From Quillaja saponaria (lineage: Eukaryota; Streptophyta; Magnoliopsida; Fabales; Quillajaceae), in the NCBI GenBank assembly GCA_029379385.1, contig CM055617.1:5890001-5954000 (forward strand): a stretch of 64,000 nucleotides of DNA, given 5' to 3'. The translations under genes were made by a program, and so were the position numbers. Numbering within the stretch: position 1 is the first letter of the stretch; the number at the start of each line of letters is the position of its first letter. Shown in pieces: positions 25,190-35,895 of the stretch. The notes below the pieces were generated by a model, which searched no databases, was not told where the DNA came from, and saw nothing but the letters and a program-made list of their open reading frames with translations.

Positions 25190-26630
25190 AGATGAGCCTA
25201 ATTACGAGCCATTTAGATAAGCTAAAAAAGATATTAATAAAACAGTTAAGGTAGCTAGAGACACAATTTGTGAAAATTTTGACTAAAAGATAAGAACAAA
25301 GGATGGAGAGAGTGACACTTAAAACCTTGTTAAACAAAAAGAGAGAAGAATTAGGGATTTGACTCATTAAATACATTAAGGATGAGGGAGAAATGATTTT
25401 AGTTAAGGAATATTAAAGAAAAGAGATATAACGAAATTATTTTAAATATTATTTAATGGATATTTAAATGTTATTGTCGAAAAACTAGATGACAGATTCA
25501 ATAATACAAATTTTAGATTTGTTCGTCGGAGTAGAAAGCATGAGGTTAAGGAACAGGTTTTGTGATGGGTTATTGAAAAAAGAAAATCTCAACTAAATAT
25601 ATAAAAGTTATTAACCATATGTATGAGGAAACAATGATTAGGCTGTGGAGATCATAGATGTTATGACTGGAGAGTTTCTGCTCATAATAAGTTTTCACCA
25701 CACCAATGATCAACCTTAAGCTCTACCTATCTACTCTAGTCATTGACGAACTTACCTATGTCATTCAAGATAGAGCTCTGTGTACTGATGCATATTGTTT
25801 GTCAATGAAGTCCTATTGGTAGACAAAGTTAGAGATGATTTAAATTATAAATTAGAATTTGGATCAAGACGTTAGAATCTAAAAGTTTTAAGTTAAGTCA
25901 GACAAACATCGAATATATAGAGTGTGATTTTAATCAAACTAGAAAAAGCTCAACTAAAATAATTTTGAATGGGTAGGTAATCCCAACGAAAGATGTATTA
26001 AGTATTTAGGTTAATTTCTACCAAAAGATGGCGCCATTGAATATGATGTGATAAGTCATATAATAAAGGCATGGTAGATGAAGTAGCAAAGTGTATCAAA
26101 AGTTTTATGTGATCTTAAAATCTCGAATAGATTAAAAAAAAAAATTTATAAGACGACAGTAAAACAGGTTATGTTGTATGGTTTATAACTTGACGTACAA
26201 AAAATGATATAATACGAAATGATAATATACGTAAGAAGATTAAGATAGCACCCATAAAAAAAAAAATAGGTGAGAATCGCTTACGTTAGTTTAGACATAT
26301 CCAATATAGGCCAACGAATGCCATAGTTAGTAAAGGTGATTTGATCCAGGTTACAGGTGTTATACAAGATAGATTAAGACCGAAAATTATATAAGAATAG
26401 TCATTGAGACATAAATAATTATTCTAGACATTACCTAAAAATGATGCATTAAATCAATATGAATGACATAAAAAATCTATATAATTGATATTTAAAATTT
26501 AATCTAGTTGAGTAATTTCATCTATTAGACACCCAATCAAAATGATTTCTTTATGTCTTACCGTTTGTACTTGTATATTATATTCGAATTAAGTCAATTT
26601 TCGATCAACTTGTAGGTAAAAAAAAAACCA
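25190..26630 (+). mobile_element. degenerate non-LTR (LINE) retrotransposon fragment, reverse-transcriptase region
   Basis: No open frame survives, but a conceptual plus-strand translation that hops frames and ignores stops gives the usual order of a plant LINE ORF2. Near 25290 it reads RTKDGES, and near 25340 KERRIRDLT. Near 25540 comes EVKEQVL followed by WVIEKRKSQL. Near 25690-25760 are sequences like the block preceding the catalytic motif, matching FPITIGLHQGSALSPYLF and VIDELT. The region near 25900-26030 matches the stretch reading roughly SKTEYMEC and YLGS in plant LINEs. Near 26270-26350 is the conserved block ENRLRWFGHVQRRP in degraded form. The 3' end resembles a region ending in A-rich sequence at about 26618-26626. 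The 5' end is truncated. Many stops and frameshifts show that it is old and inactive. Confidence 0.72.
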
Positions 26631-27539
26631 AGAATTTAAATGCTAAGGAAACAAAATTTAAGATAATTATAACTATGAAATCATATTAGATTTAAACAAA
26701 TTTAAATGGAGCGAACTTCAAATGATGTCATAAATCTTGAAGCTAATATAGAAAATAGTTGAGACATGGTGAGAAGGTAATTGGGTGTTGGCTGTAATTA
26801 AAGCAAGTGTACATGATGATATTACAAAACTTAGAACCCAGCTCACCCCTACCTAGTTAGCTATGTCCCTAACTCCAACCCAACCCATAGTAAGGACCAG
26901 AGTAGAGAGTAGAGACACATGAGGCAAATAGTTTGGGTTGGCATCCATATCATGATGAGTCCAATCAGTCGTGGGTCCTAAAATCTCCTGATGGATTCTC
27001 CCCCAGTTTTCCTTACAATCCTTCCTTACATTACATCATAATAAATCAAGTCAAGCAACCATTTTAAGATCATGATGGATTAGACTCATATTCCATATTC
27101 ATCATCTCAAACTGACTACAGAAAGAGTGAGACTTCTCTGCTTTATGTGAGATGAGGGTATATTGGTAAAATCAATATTGTCTCTAGGGTTTTGTAAAAG
27201 GAATTAATACGTACGTCACGTTGGGTTGGCTTTAGGGTTTAGAATTGGAGTTGATATATATTATACGACGAATCCGACACAACAGCGTAAGAATAAAAGC
27301 AAAGCAAAGCGAAGCAGTAAGTAGTACTAGGGGCATAGTGGAGTAATAGCCATTGAACAGAAGGGGATATGGAAGAGGGGGACAGAAACCCTAGGCCCTT
27401 CGGCCTTTGCCTCTAACAAGTAATTAAAGCTTTTTCCTTCTCCATTTACTTTACGTCATTTCCATCAACAGCTGCATGATAGACATGAATAAGAATATAA
27501 TAAGAGATAGCCCTTTATACTTTCCCATTATAAATAATT
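26631..27539. other. non-coding region left of the AT-rich block
   Basis: No gene found. The stretch around 26830-27430 is less AT-rich than its surroundings and unrelated to the flanking repeats by eye. It could contain distal regulatory sequence of the STM-like gene or an untranslated transcript, but nothing in it supports a specific call. Confidence 0.5.
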
Positions 27540-28760
27540 AATAGACATATTAATAAATTATGATTAATAAAAAATAATATTTTATATTAATTACATCAAT
27601 AAATATATAAAGTCAATAATATATTTAATTCATAATAAAAATATATTATTTATTTTAAATTATAAAAAAATAATTAATACATTAATATTATAATTATAAA
27701 AGCTATATTCTTAATATTCTTTTTATTCAAAATATATTTTTTATAAAAAAATTAAATTTATTATATTATATTTTTTTTAACTTACTAAATTACAAAAAAT
27801 TGAAAATTTTAGTTTTAATTATTATTGAAATTTTGACAAATTATAATGTTTTTAATATTAAAAATAATTAGGATAAAAAAATATTAATAGTCATAAAATA
27901 ATTATAACTCTGTTAATATTAAAATGAAAATGAATTAGGAAATCAATAAATAAAATAGTCTATTTAAAATAAAATCAATTTACAAATATTTATGTACTAG
28001 TAAAAATTCATATAAAATATTTGAGAAAATAAATTTCTTTCACTAAATCACTTTATATTCATAAACACATAGATAAATTTAGCAAAAAAAATTATATTTA
28101 CATATATTTTTTAATTCTTAAGATGGAAGAAAAATAAAAAATAAATAAAACAATATTACAATCATAGAAATTATGCTCTTAATATTTTTCTTTTAAAAGT
28201 TAATTCATAAATTTGTGAAAAACTAAAAAACATTGCCCTTCTTAGAAATTTATTAAGCAAAAAAAAAAAATTAAAGAATTCAATTTTAAGTACCATTGAT
28301 ATATAATTATTAAAAAAATTATAAATTAAAAGTGAAAATATAAATATTATAATCATTAAAATTATATCCTTAATATTTATTTTAATTCATAGTTATTTTT
28401 TAAAAAAATTAAAAAAATTATGATTATTAAGAAAAAAAATTTACTAAATTTAATCTTAATTACTATTGATATATAATTATTAAAAAAAAAATTAAATTTA
28501 TTGAAATGTAAAAGAATTAGTAAAAAAGAAATTAATACTCTTAAAATAATTAGAATCCTATTGATATTAAACTGGAGAATAATTAGAAGAAAAGTAAAAA
28601 TAAATAAAATTATTTGTAGTAAAATAACAACTAAATATAACTATGTAATTGTAAAAATTCATAAATATATTTAATAAGATTAAAATATTATATCATTAAG
28701 TCATTTTTATAATATATATAGATTAAGTACAGTATGTAATAAAAATAATAATTAATATTT
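27540..28760. repeat. AT-rich dispersed repeat with internal modules, copy A
   Basis: This is extremely AT-rich. A recurring module reads approximately TATTATAATCAT, then a short spacer, CTTAATATTT and TTTTAATTCATAG, followed about 60 bp later by A-rich sequence and then ATTGATATATAATTATT. Instances start near 27681, 28151 and 28341. The same modules recur in the right-edge block (62170-63320), in the same orientation and order and also preceded by GATGGA-GAAGAA, so the two blocks are probably diverged copies of one element family. No coding capacity or terminal structures were recognised here. Confidence 0.6.
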
Positions 28761-29459
28761 AAAAACATTAAGTATTTAATTTCAGATAAATAATCTGATA
28801 TATTATATATTTATTGATAATATATAAATTTATAATTAATAATAATCAAATAATAACTCAATTTAAAATATGGAGAAAGTATTGAAAAAATGTTACTACT
28901 TAGATGATGATAGAAATTAAACTAATGAAGTCAAAGAAGTATAAACGTCTTAGCCTTTCTTAACTAAGTACTCAGGGTGGCAATCAATGATTATATCCTT
29001 TATTTAAAGTTTCAAACTTAGCTTATCTATAATTTTGTCGCTATTATCAAGAGAATTCTGTCTCCGATCCTAATTAAACAATTTTGGTTGAACCACAAGC
29101 TAATTTTAATAGTTCAATTGTTGTCAATCAACCTTTCTACATTGAGAAAATAAGTTGAGATTCTTAATTACTTTTAAAGTTAATAACAATTCTAGTAATT
29201 TATACTTTATATCTTTTCCATAAAAGGATGCTTAGGAAAAAGTAAAACTATATTAAGAAATAGGGTAATGTTACATCAAGTTATGATTTGGTCTATAAAA
29301 AATGAATATCTAAATCCTTCACAATAATTCTATAACTATGACTGAAATTCAATCAAATAATTTTGAACAGTATATTATTCGAATTTGGACTTTTTCCCTT
29401 CACCAACCTTACTATTAACTTTTGTCATGGATATCCAGAGTTATAGTGAAATTTGAACT

Positions 29460-29780
29460 CGAATACAATTTGGAATATTCGAATTTAAATTTAAATAAAA
29501 TTCTGAATTTGAACTCTAATAAGAATAAAAACTCAAATTCGATCTTGAATTTATTTGATTTTAATTTTTTTAGGGTATTTTAGTAAATAAATATTTATAA
29601 AAATACCTTCATTTTTTAATAAAATAATATATTATTCAGATTCAAATATTATATATAATTATTTATCGAATATCAAATCAAATAATACATTATCGGATTT
29701 GAATTTAAAATAAAATTCAAATTCGATTGGAATAACATTCAAACTTAAATTCAAATTTGAATAATCGGTTCGAATTCCAC
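29460..29780. repeat. two diverged direct copies of a GAATTT/TTCGAA-rich segment
   Basis: Segments at about 29470-29555 and 29688-29770 resemble each other in order: GAATTTAAAT, AAAATTC, a short spacer, AAATTCGAT and TTGAAT. They are separated by a T-rich spacer. The right copy is followed by GGTTCGAATTCC. The likeliest origin is a decayed transposable element or local duplication. Confidence 0.45.
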
Positions 29781-29849
29781 CCCCATGTATAACTAATGGA
29801 TTATCATATATTAGTAATGTAATGTCAGAGTCAATTTATACGGGCACTT

Positions 29850-30316
29850 GAATTAATTAATTTTTTTATCTTGTCAAAGATATGTTATTAACGTTAAAAC
29901 TAAGAAAACTTATAAAAAAATTATTTTCACCACTTCTGTCAAAAAAATTCAAAATTGTAAGGTAGAAAAAGAAAACATATCACTTATCTATTAAAGCCAA
30001 TCCTTTAAGTAAGTCGAATCAAATTATTAATTGTAAAATAGTGGACCTAACTTTTTGGTAGAAACAAATCATATGCATATTCTTTATTTGAGTTATAAAA
30101 CCAAGAATCAAATTAATAAGTAAACTAATTTATTTTTGATCTAATTAAAAATATGTCATTTATGTCAAATTTAAAAATTTAAAAATTTATTGTCCACTAC
30201 AGAATTCAAATATATAAAATCAAAAAATAAAATATATCACTTATCGATTAAGATCAACCCTTAAAGTAAGTGGAATCAAATTATTAATTTCAAAGTAGCG
30301 GGACCCAACTTTTCTT
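29850..30316. repeat. direct duplication with a period of about 250 bp
   Basis: The segment around 29940-30062 (ATCACTTATCTATTAAAGCC, then CCTTTAAGTAAGTCGAATCA and ATTATTAATTGTAAAATAG) recurs at about 30195-30316 (ATCACTTATCGATTAAGATC, then CCTTAAAGTAAGTGGAATCA and ATTATTAATTTCAAAGTAG). Both copies end in a GGACC/GGGACC plus CAACTTTT-like stretch. Roughly one base in six differs, so this is an older tandem duplication. Confidence 0.75.
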
Positions 30317-31375
30317 GCCAACTGTGTGTGCGCCACATATTTCGTAGCATCCACCAATGAAAAACGATCTTCTTACCATTAATTAATGCCACAAACACTA
30401 ATTGTAAAGTGGCTTTGAAATAATTGATGTTTCGCCCTTTGATTCACAATTTTCCAACAGAAAGTAAAATGCTGCTTTTTTCATGAGCATACTTTGCTTA
30501 TCCTTGATCCCACTAGGATATGGCTTTTCTATCTTGTTTTATTATATTTTATTCTCTAAATCTTGCTGAGCTTTGTTCTAATTGGTTATCTGTCTCTCTC
30601 TCTCTGAAGGTTAAAGATACCAATCTTTGAGGGACTTGTAACTGATCTCATTGTTGGAATTTTTAGGTGCTGGGAGACTTGCACATGAGCATTGGTAGTT
30701 TTTTATGGGCGACAAAATTTACTTTTTCTTGTCTAATGCATGCCACTAAGGATGGTACTGATCAACTATTTTCCTAGAGTGACATGACTCATTAGTTGAT
30801 ATTCCAGGGCTCAACCTTTAAGCATGAAGGAAGAATAAGCATGCAAAATATTTTGGGAATATAGTGACCCTTTTAGCTGCATTTATGCTTGGCCTTGGAG
30901 AATCCCGATTCTTGTTTCCATGTAAAATATTGACATTGCAGAACATGATCATCCGATTATATATTTACATTTTCAGAAGAATACATACAGGCTCAACTGA
31001 CTGCTGGATCTCAAATTTTAAGAAAAGAAGAGTTCTGAATGTCAATGTTACTTTCACTTTTACAAGCAGATTCAGAGGTGTTTAACATACATATATTAAA
31101 TCAATATTATTACACTACATTTGTCATACTGCTCACCTAGCAGAAAGATTGGAGTACAGTATACGCGCTCCATCAAACCTTAAAAATTAGAGCAGAAGCC
31201 ACAGCACAAACTGATCCTAAAGTAACAATAGTTCATGCATGAAACTCAGGTAGCAACAACGGGAGAATAGGTTGAAAGAGTAGAAATGTCCATAAACCAC
31301 TCGACAAATGTACCCATACAACACAGCCAAGTCTTTATGCAGATAGAACTTTTCCATTTAGTAAATACAGCATTG

Positions 31376-34300
31376 CTAGAACTTTTGTATAACAACTGAA
31401 TTAGCTAAACCTGCCTGCTCTATGGTCTGAGTTTGGTCCGTGAGAAGCTTTGGGGGGAAAACCCATCAGTTGAAGCTGATAATTTGTAGCACTCCCAGGT
31501 CTAGATGCATCAATAAAAGCACGGATGTGGCTCACTGTGTGGTGATAATTAAACTGTGCTACCATGCGGGTTCCATCAGCCAATCTAAGCTGAATCGAGG
31601 TTGATGGCAATGATTCATCCACAACAAGGCCCATGGAAAGAGCTGGAGCAGTGTTGAGAGGAGTTGAAGAAACAGCAGGATCAGACGCTGCAGAAGTAGA
31701 GCTGCTCCCTAGAGTTCTCCCAATGCCCTGAAATGGAGTATGGTGCTTCTCGGGTTCCTGTAAGAACCATGGAGAAAAATCATAAATAGAAAGAAAGATG
31801 ATGTCTACATCCATAGTTTGACATATCAAAAGCACTACAAAATTCATTTGTGAAACATAAAATTTCACACGTATCTATCATCTAGAATTAGAATTAAACT
31901 GGTCATACATCGCATTGCAGTTTATACAGAGGTAAATAAAAGTTAAATGTAAAGAGAACTCACAGGATACTTCTCATTTCTCCTAATGAGATTGACATTA
32001 ACAGAGGACCTCCTATCTGCAGGTTCGAGCTCTTTTGGACACTCTGACTTTTTGATGCTCTGCATTGAGACACAACTAGCCAACAATGTAAAGCAAGCAA
32101 CACAGTAAAACCAAGCGAAGATTGAAGCCCAATAAATGGATAAGCAATGGAAAAAAATTACCACCAAAAAAAAAAAAAAACCACATCTAAGGCATAATAT
32201 ACACACAAAAAATGGTGAAACATCCATTTTGTATAATGATGGAATTTCAACGCGAGAAATGGACAAGTTTTTCAACCCAGCTCCCACAACAATTTTCAGG
32301 TATCAAGCTTGATTCAACTAAGTATCAGAGAGTTGTTTTATGCATTCAGGTTTCCTTCTTCAGTTCAGGACAGGTAAAACTATTGGAAACAACTTGATAC
32401 CAAAGCTTTTGTATTAATTCCAAAAAACTGCTCTCTTCTAATATTTTGTTTGCCTGCAAAGTAACATCAAATACTTTGATGTTCCATTTTTGTTACCTAA
32501 ATTGCAATTACCTCAAGGAAAGATGCATTTTCAGGATCATCCAACCTCCTCAAAGGGCCATCATTTATTGTGAAACCGTTACTCCAGAAAACAATGTTGT
32601 GAACAATGGCCTCAGGCTGCTGAGAGGCAGACGGCACAGTTTCCCCTGAGAGTAATCTACCAGTTCCAGTAAAGCTTGTTGACCTTGGTGGTTCATGAAG
32701 CTGATCAAGAGGCCTTTCTACAGCTCCAAGTTCCCTTGCTTGATTAAAAATTGCGTCCACATCATTACCCTTTGAAGGATCTTGGACAAGCATTCCACTG
32801 CAGATGGTAGATACCCATTAAAAAATTTCAACACCATAAAATGAACTCATAGTTGTAGTAAATCAGTTTAACAAGAGGTAGCTAACACAAACATGCTTTT
32901 ATAATCGACGAAAAAACTAAAGCAGCAGGGAAATGTAGCCAACAAATGAAATATCTCCAGCATAAAGGTGACAACAAAAGTAACAATATCCCAAGGCTTG
33001 TTTTGGAATAACAAAGCATGCTCTAATCACGTTAGCCAATAGCAAAAACTATGTCATCATACCCAGATCAGATGTAATACCAATCATATAATCGAGTTTC
33101 ATAAACAACTTTCTTATTTGAATAATAATATAATGTTCACAATCAAGGTGCTTACACAAAGGAAACCCTTAATGTCTCATCATCGATCCATAAATAATAT
33201 CTCTTAACATCACTCTTAAAACAAAGGAGAGCTGCTAACTGCACACACACACAATTGCCAGACCAACCTTATGGGTTGTAAATCACGAGGTTGACTCAGT
33301 GTCTTCAGTTAGTTATATCTAGTAACCATTTCTAGCCAAATCACACAATCAAACTAAGATGAGAAGGCACTTCCATTACAAAGGAAACTATTGACAAGAT
33401 ACATGCTAAACAAAACCTGCACTCCACACCCTACATGGCCAAATGAAACTTTTGAATGCCCGTAGGACTTCAGACTCACCCCTAGTTCTATTAGCCTATT
33501 ACAACCAGTTTCTCCACTTACTTAGCACCTAAAAGGTTTGGACAGTAACTTCAGCCTATGAACCGTTGCACTCAGGTATCCAACACAAATCTCACCTCCA
33601 TAAGATATCCTACTCACATCCTACTTTCCAAGTCCTTAAGATATCCATCTGACATCTTGCTTTCCCAATCCATGAATCATCTCCAGAAGATATCTAACAC
33701 ATATCATATTTTCCCAATCCATGAAACACCTTAAGGGTTAAGATGTCCAACTAATATCCCACTTCTCCGATCCATGACCCATCACCTCAATCAAAGCCCA
33801 CTTTCTCAGTAAGAGCATAATCATCACTGACCATAGTGAACCCACACACACATATTTTACTGATAAGTAAAAGAAATCATAAGGAAACACCAGTGGGTGA
33901 AGGCATGTATAATTGTATATAATGGGTAATTGAATATACAAAAGCGCAACCCCTAGAGGCAATGAATGGAGAAAATTTGGGGAAAAGAACATTAAAAAAT
34001 CAGCTACAACAGTAATATAGAAAGTCAATATAATAGCAAGACAAATCCAAAGATAAATTATTAGAATTCCAGCATAAAAGAATGAAAAGAAAACTTTCAT
34101 CAAACTGAACCCAATATTAAGATTTTCTTACTCATAAATACCTAATCCTCTTCAACATGTAGAATTTCCCTGCGTCAGGTTTACCCCCAAACCATTATAG
34201 TAGCGTCCAACAAAGACACAGCTTTTGATATAAATATAATTAATTACTCACGCCATACTTCCCGATATCATTGACAATGCAATCAATCAGTATCTATTTA

Positions 34301-34837
34301 CTCAACTCATAAACCACTTCACTAAGAACATAACAGCATTTCCAGTGGAATATAGCTCAAACAAGTTAAACATTGGACATGTGATCCAGCTATTGTCGGC
34401 AAAGATAGAAACATGAACTTCTACCTACAATGTTCCTCGATTTCTTGGCAACCAAAACAGACTGTTGAATATTTGAAGAAAGGAAATAATCGATTAACTT
34501 AATGAGAAAACGATAAAATTCAGTTGAAATCTCACTAATACTATATAGAAAGCAATAAAAAAAATATTTCCCAGAATATAAAAAATAAAATAAAATAAAA
34601 AAGAAGCAGTCGAAGATGAAAACAATAATTCAATGGAAAAGCTCACGGAATTTGTCTAGAATCAAAGAAAGGTAAGACTCAGCGAAGCTACCTCTTCTCG
34701 CCACCAGTGTAGTACTCTTGAGGCCCATCAGAGTCGCTGTCAGAGTCGGCGGACGGCCGGTTCAAATCGGACAGCGTGCGAATACCGCCGGTTCGACTGC
34801 TCGAGGGCTTTGAAGCTTTCTTGTCCCGTGAAGCCAT
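31376..34837 (-). CDS. PUX4: PUX4-like plant UBX-domain protein (SEP + UBX), frame broken near the C terminus
   Basis: Four exons: 34837-34692, 32797-32512, 32059-31964 and 31757-31376. The start [20 protein letters not shown] and the following acidic [20 protein letters not shown] match PUX4-type proteins. The SEP domain is at about residues 112-176 ([20 protein letters not shown]) and the UBX domain from about 228 ([20 protein letters not shown]). These proteins are p47-like adaptors of the AAA ATPase CDC48/p97. As written, a run of six C on the coding strand (G-run 31452-31457 on +) shifts the frame after FPPK, giving 15 unrelated residues and a stop at 31401 (294 aa). Read one base over, the same DNA gives the expected family end ([18 protein letters not shown]) with stop at 31376, about 302 aa, close to the family length. 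This suggests one extra base, either a sequence error or a recent mutation. Confidence 0.9.
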
Positions 34838-35895
34838 TGATTTCTACGCACGAAATGGAGAGAGAGAAATAAGATTCTTGGCTTCCTTGCTTCCCTGCTT
34901 TTATTATGACATCACGCTCTAGAAGCCATTGTGTAAATAGCAAATAGTAAATACACAATAAACGCATTTAGATCTCACGTTTTCAATGGGAGTGTTGAAA
35001 GATTCTTTTGATTTTTGTCAATCTCACTACTTAGAAATCAGAATGAATAAAATTGGGAGATGAAACTGCGACTTTATTAAACTCCCCGTACGTGCCATTG
35101 GATTTATGAAGTCGTGACTTATAATATAATTTGTAAGTGTGTTTTTCAAGTGCAATTTGAAAAATAAAAAAATTATTTACTAATGTTTTTTAAATGTGAA
35201 TCTCATATGAGGTCACCTTATTATTATTTTTTGATCAACAGGAAATATTTTTACTTACAACATCCAGCCGTGTCCTTAGAAAAATGGAACTGTCAGTCAA
35301 TATTTTGTGCAAGAAATAATGGAGGAATGCATTACAGCAAAAATAAAATAAAATGATGGAACGTAGCATTTAGACTGTCAAAATTGGCACCAACTTGGTA
35401 AATTCTACATTGAAGATTGTTCCAAGAGTTTGGACCAAACATGGGGTGGAAACTGAGGGAAGAGAGAAAATGAGCATGCATAAAATATGGAAAGACAAAC
35501 TGTCCTCAAATTTGCTGATTCATTTCTCGTTTTCACCTCTACTAGGAAACAGCCATAGCAGCAACCAGTGAAATCTATAGGTGCTAATGTGCTATCAAAA
35601 CCACATTGCAAATATTTGCCAGGTTACATGGAAAAGTTGATGAGAGAATGGACAAGCACATTTTTACAGCAAACAATAGATAAAGCTTATAGCCAGATGG
35701 ACACCTCACACTGTCAGTATCTTGTAAGTTTCCAGATTTCTTGGGTAAAAGTATTCTGATAATAAGAAACACGGCTAACAACTAAATATGAGAAATCCAA
35801 CTAAGGTTACATATCCAATTTTATACGTGCTCCTTAATCTAATAACTTAACTAAGGTTTCCTTCTGTTTGAATTAGAATTTTGATTCCTCTTGTG
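34838..35895. other. intergenic region between AAA ATPase and PUX4-like genes
   Basis: This is the promoter region of the PUX4-like gene (right after its start codon going right) and the 3' flank of the AAA ATPase gene. No gene or repeat was recognised. Confidence 0.6.

Larger units (their letters stand above)
28761..31375. other. AT-rich intergenic region left of the PUX4-like gene
   Basis: No gene supported. It includes a GAATTC/TTCGAA-rich stretch (29370-29780), a duplicated segment of about 250 bp (29850-30316) and a short CT microsatellite near 30594-30604. The part from about 30400 onward is less AT-rich and includes the 3' flank of the PUX4-like gene. Small open frames such as 30864-31085 (+) match nothing I know. 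Confidence 0.55.

Noticed and set aside
29755..29790. tRNA gene suggested by GGTTCGAATTCC
   Set aside because: No A-box at the right distance and no cloverleaf can be drawn; the match follows from local GAATTC-rich composition.
31943..32287. 114-codon minus-strand frame covering PUX4 exon 3
   Set aside because: Only 31964-32059 is real exon; the rest is intron read-through.
33738..34103. 121-codon hydrophobic minus-strand frame inside intron 1 of the PUX4-like gene
   Set aside because: Its apparent membrane-like character comes from T-rich intron sequence; no family match.
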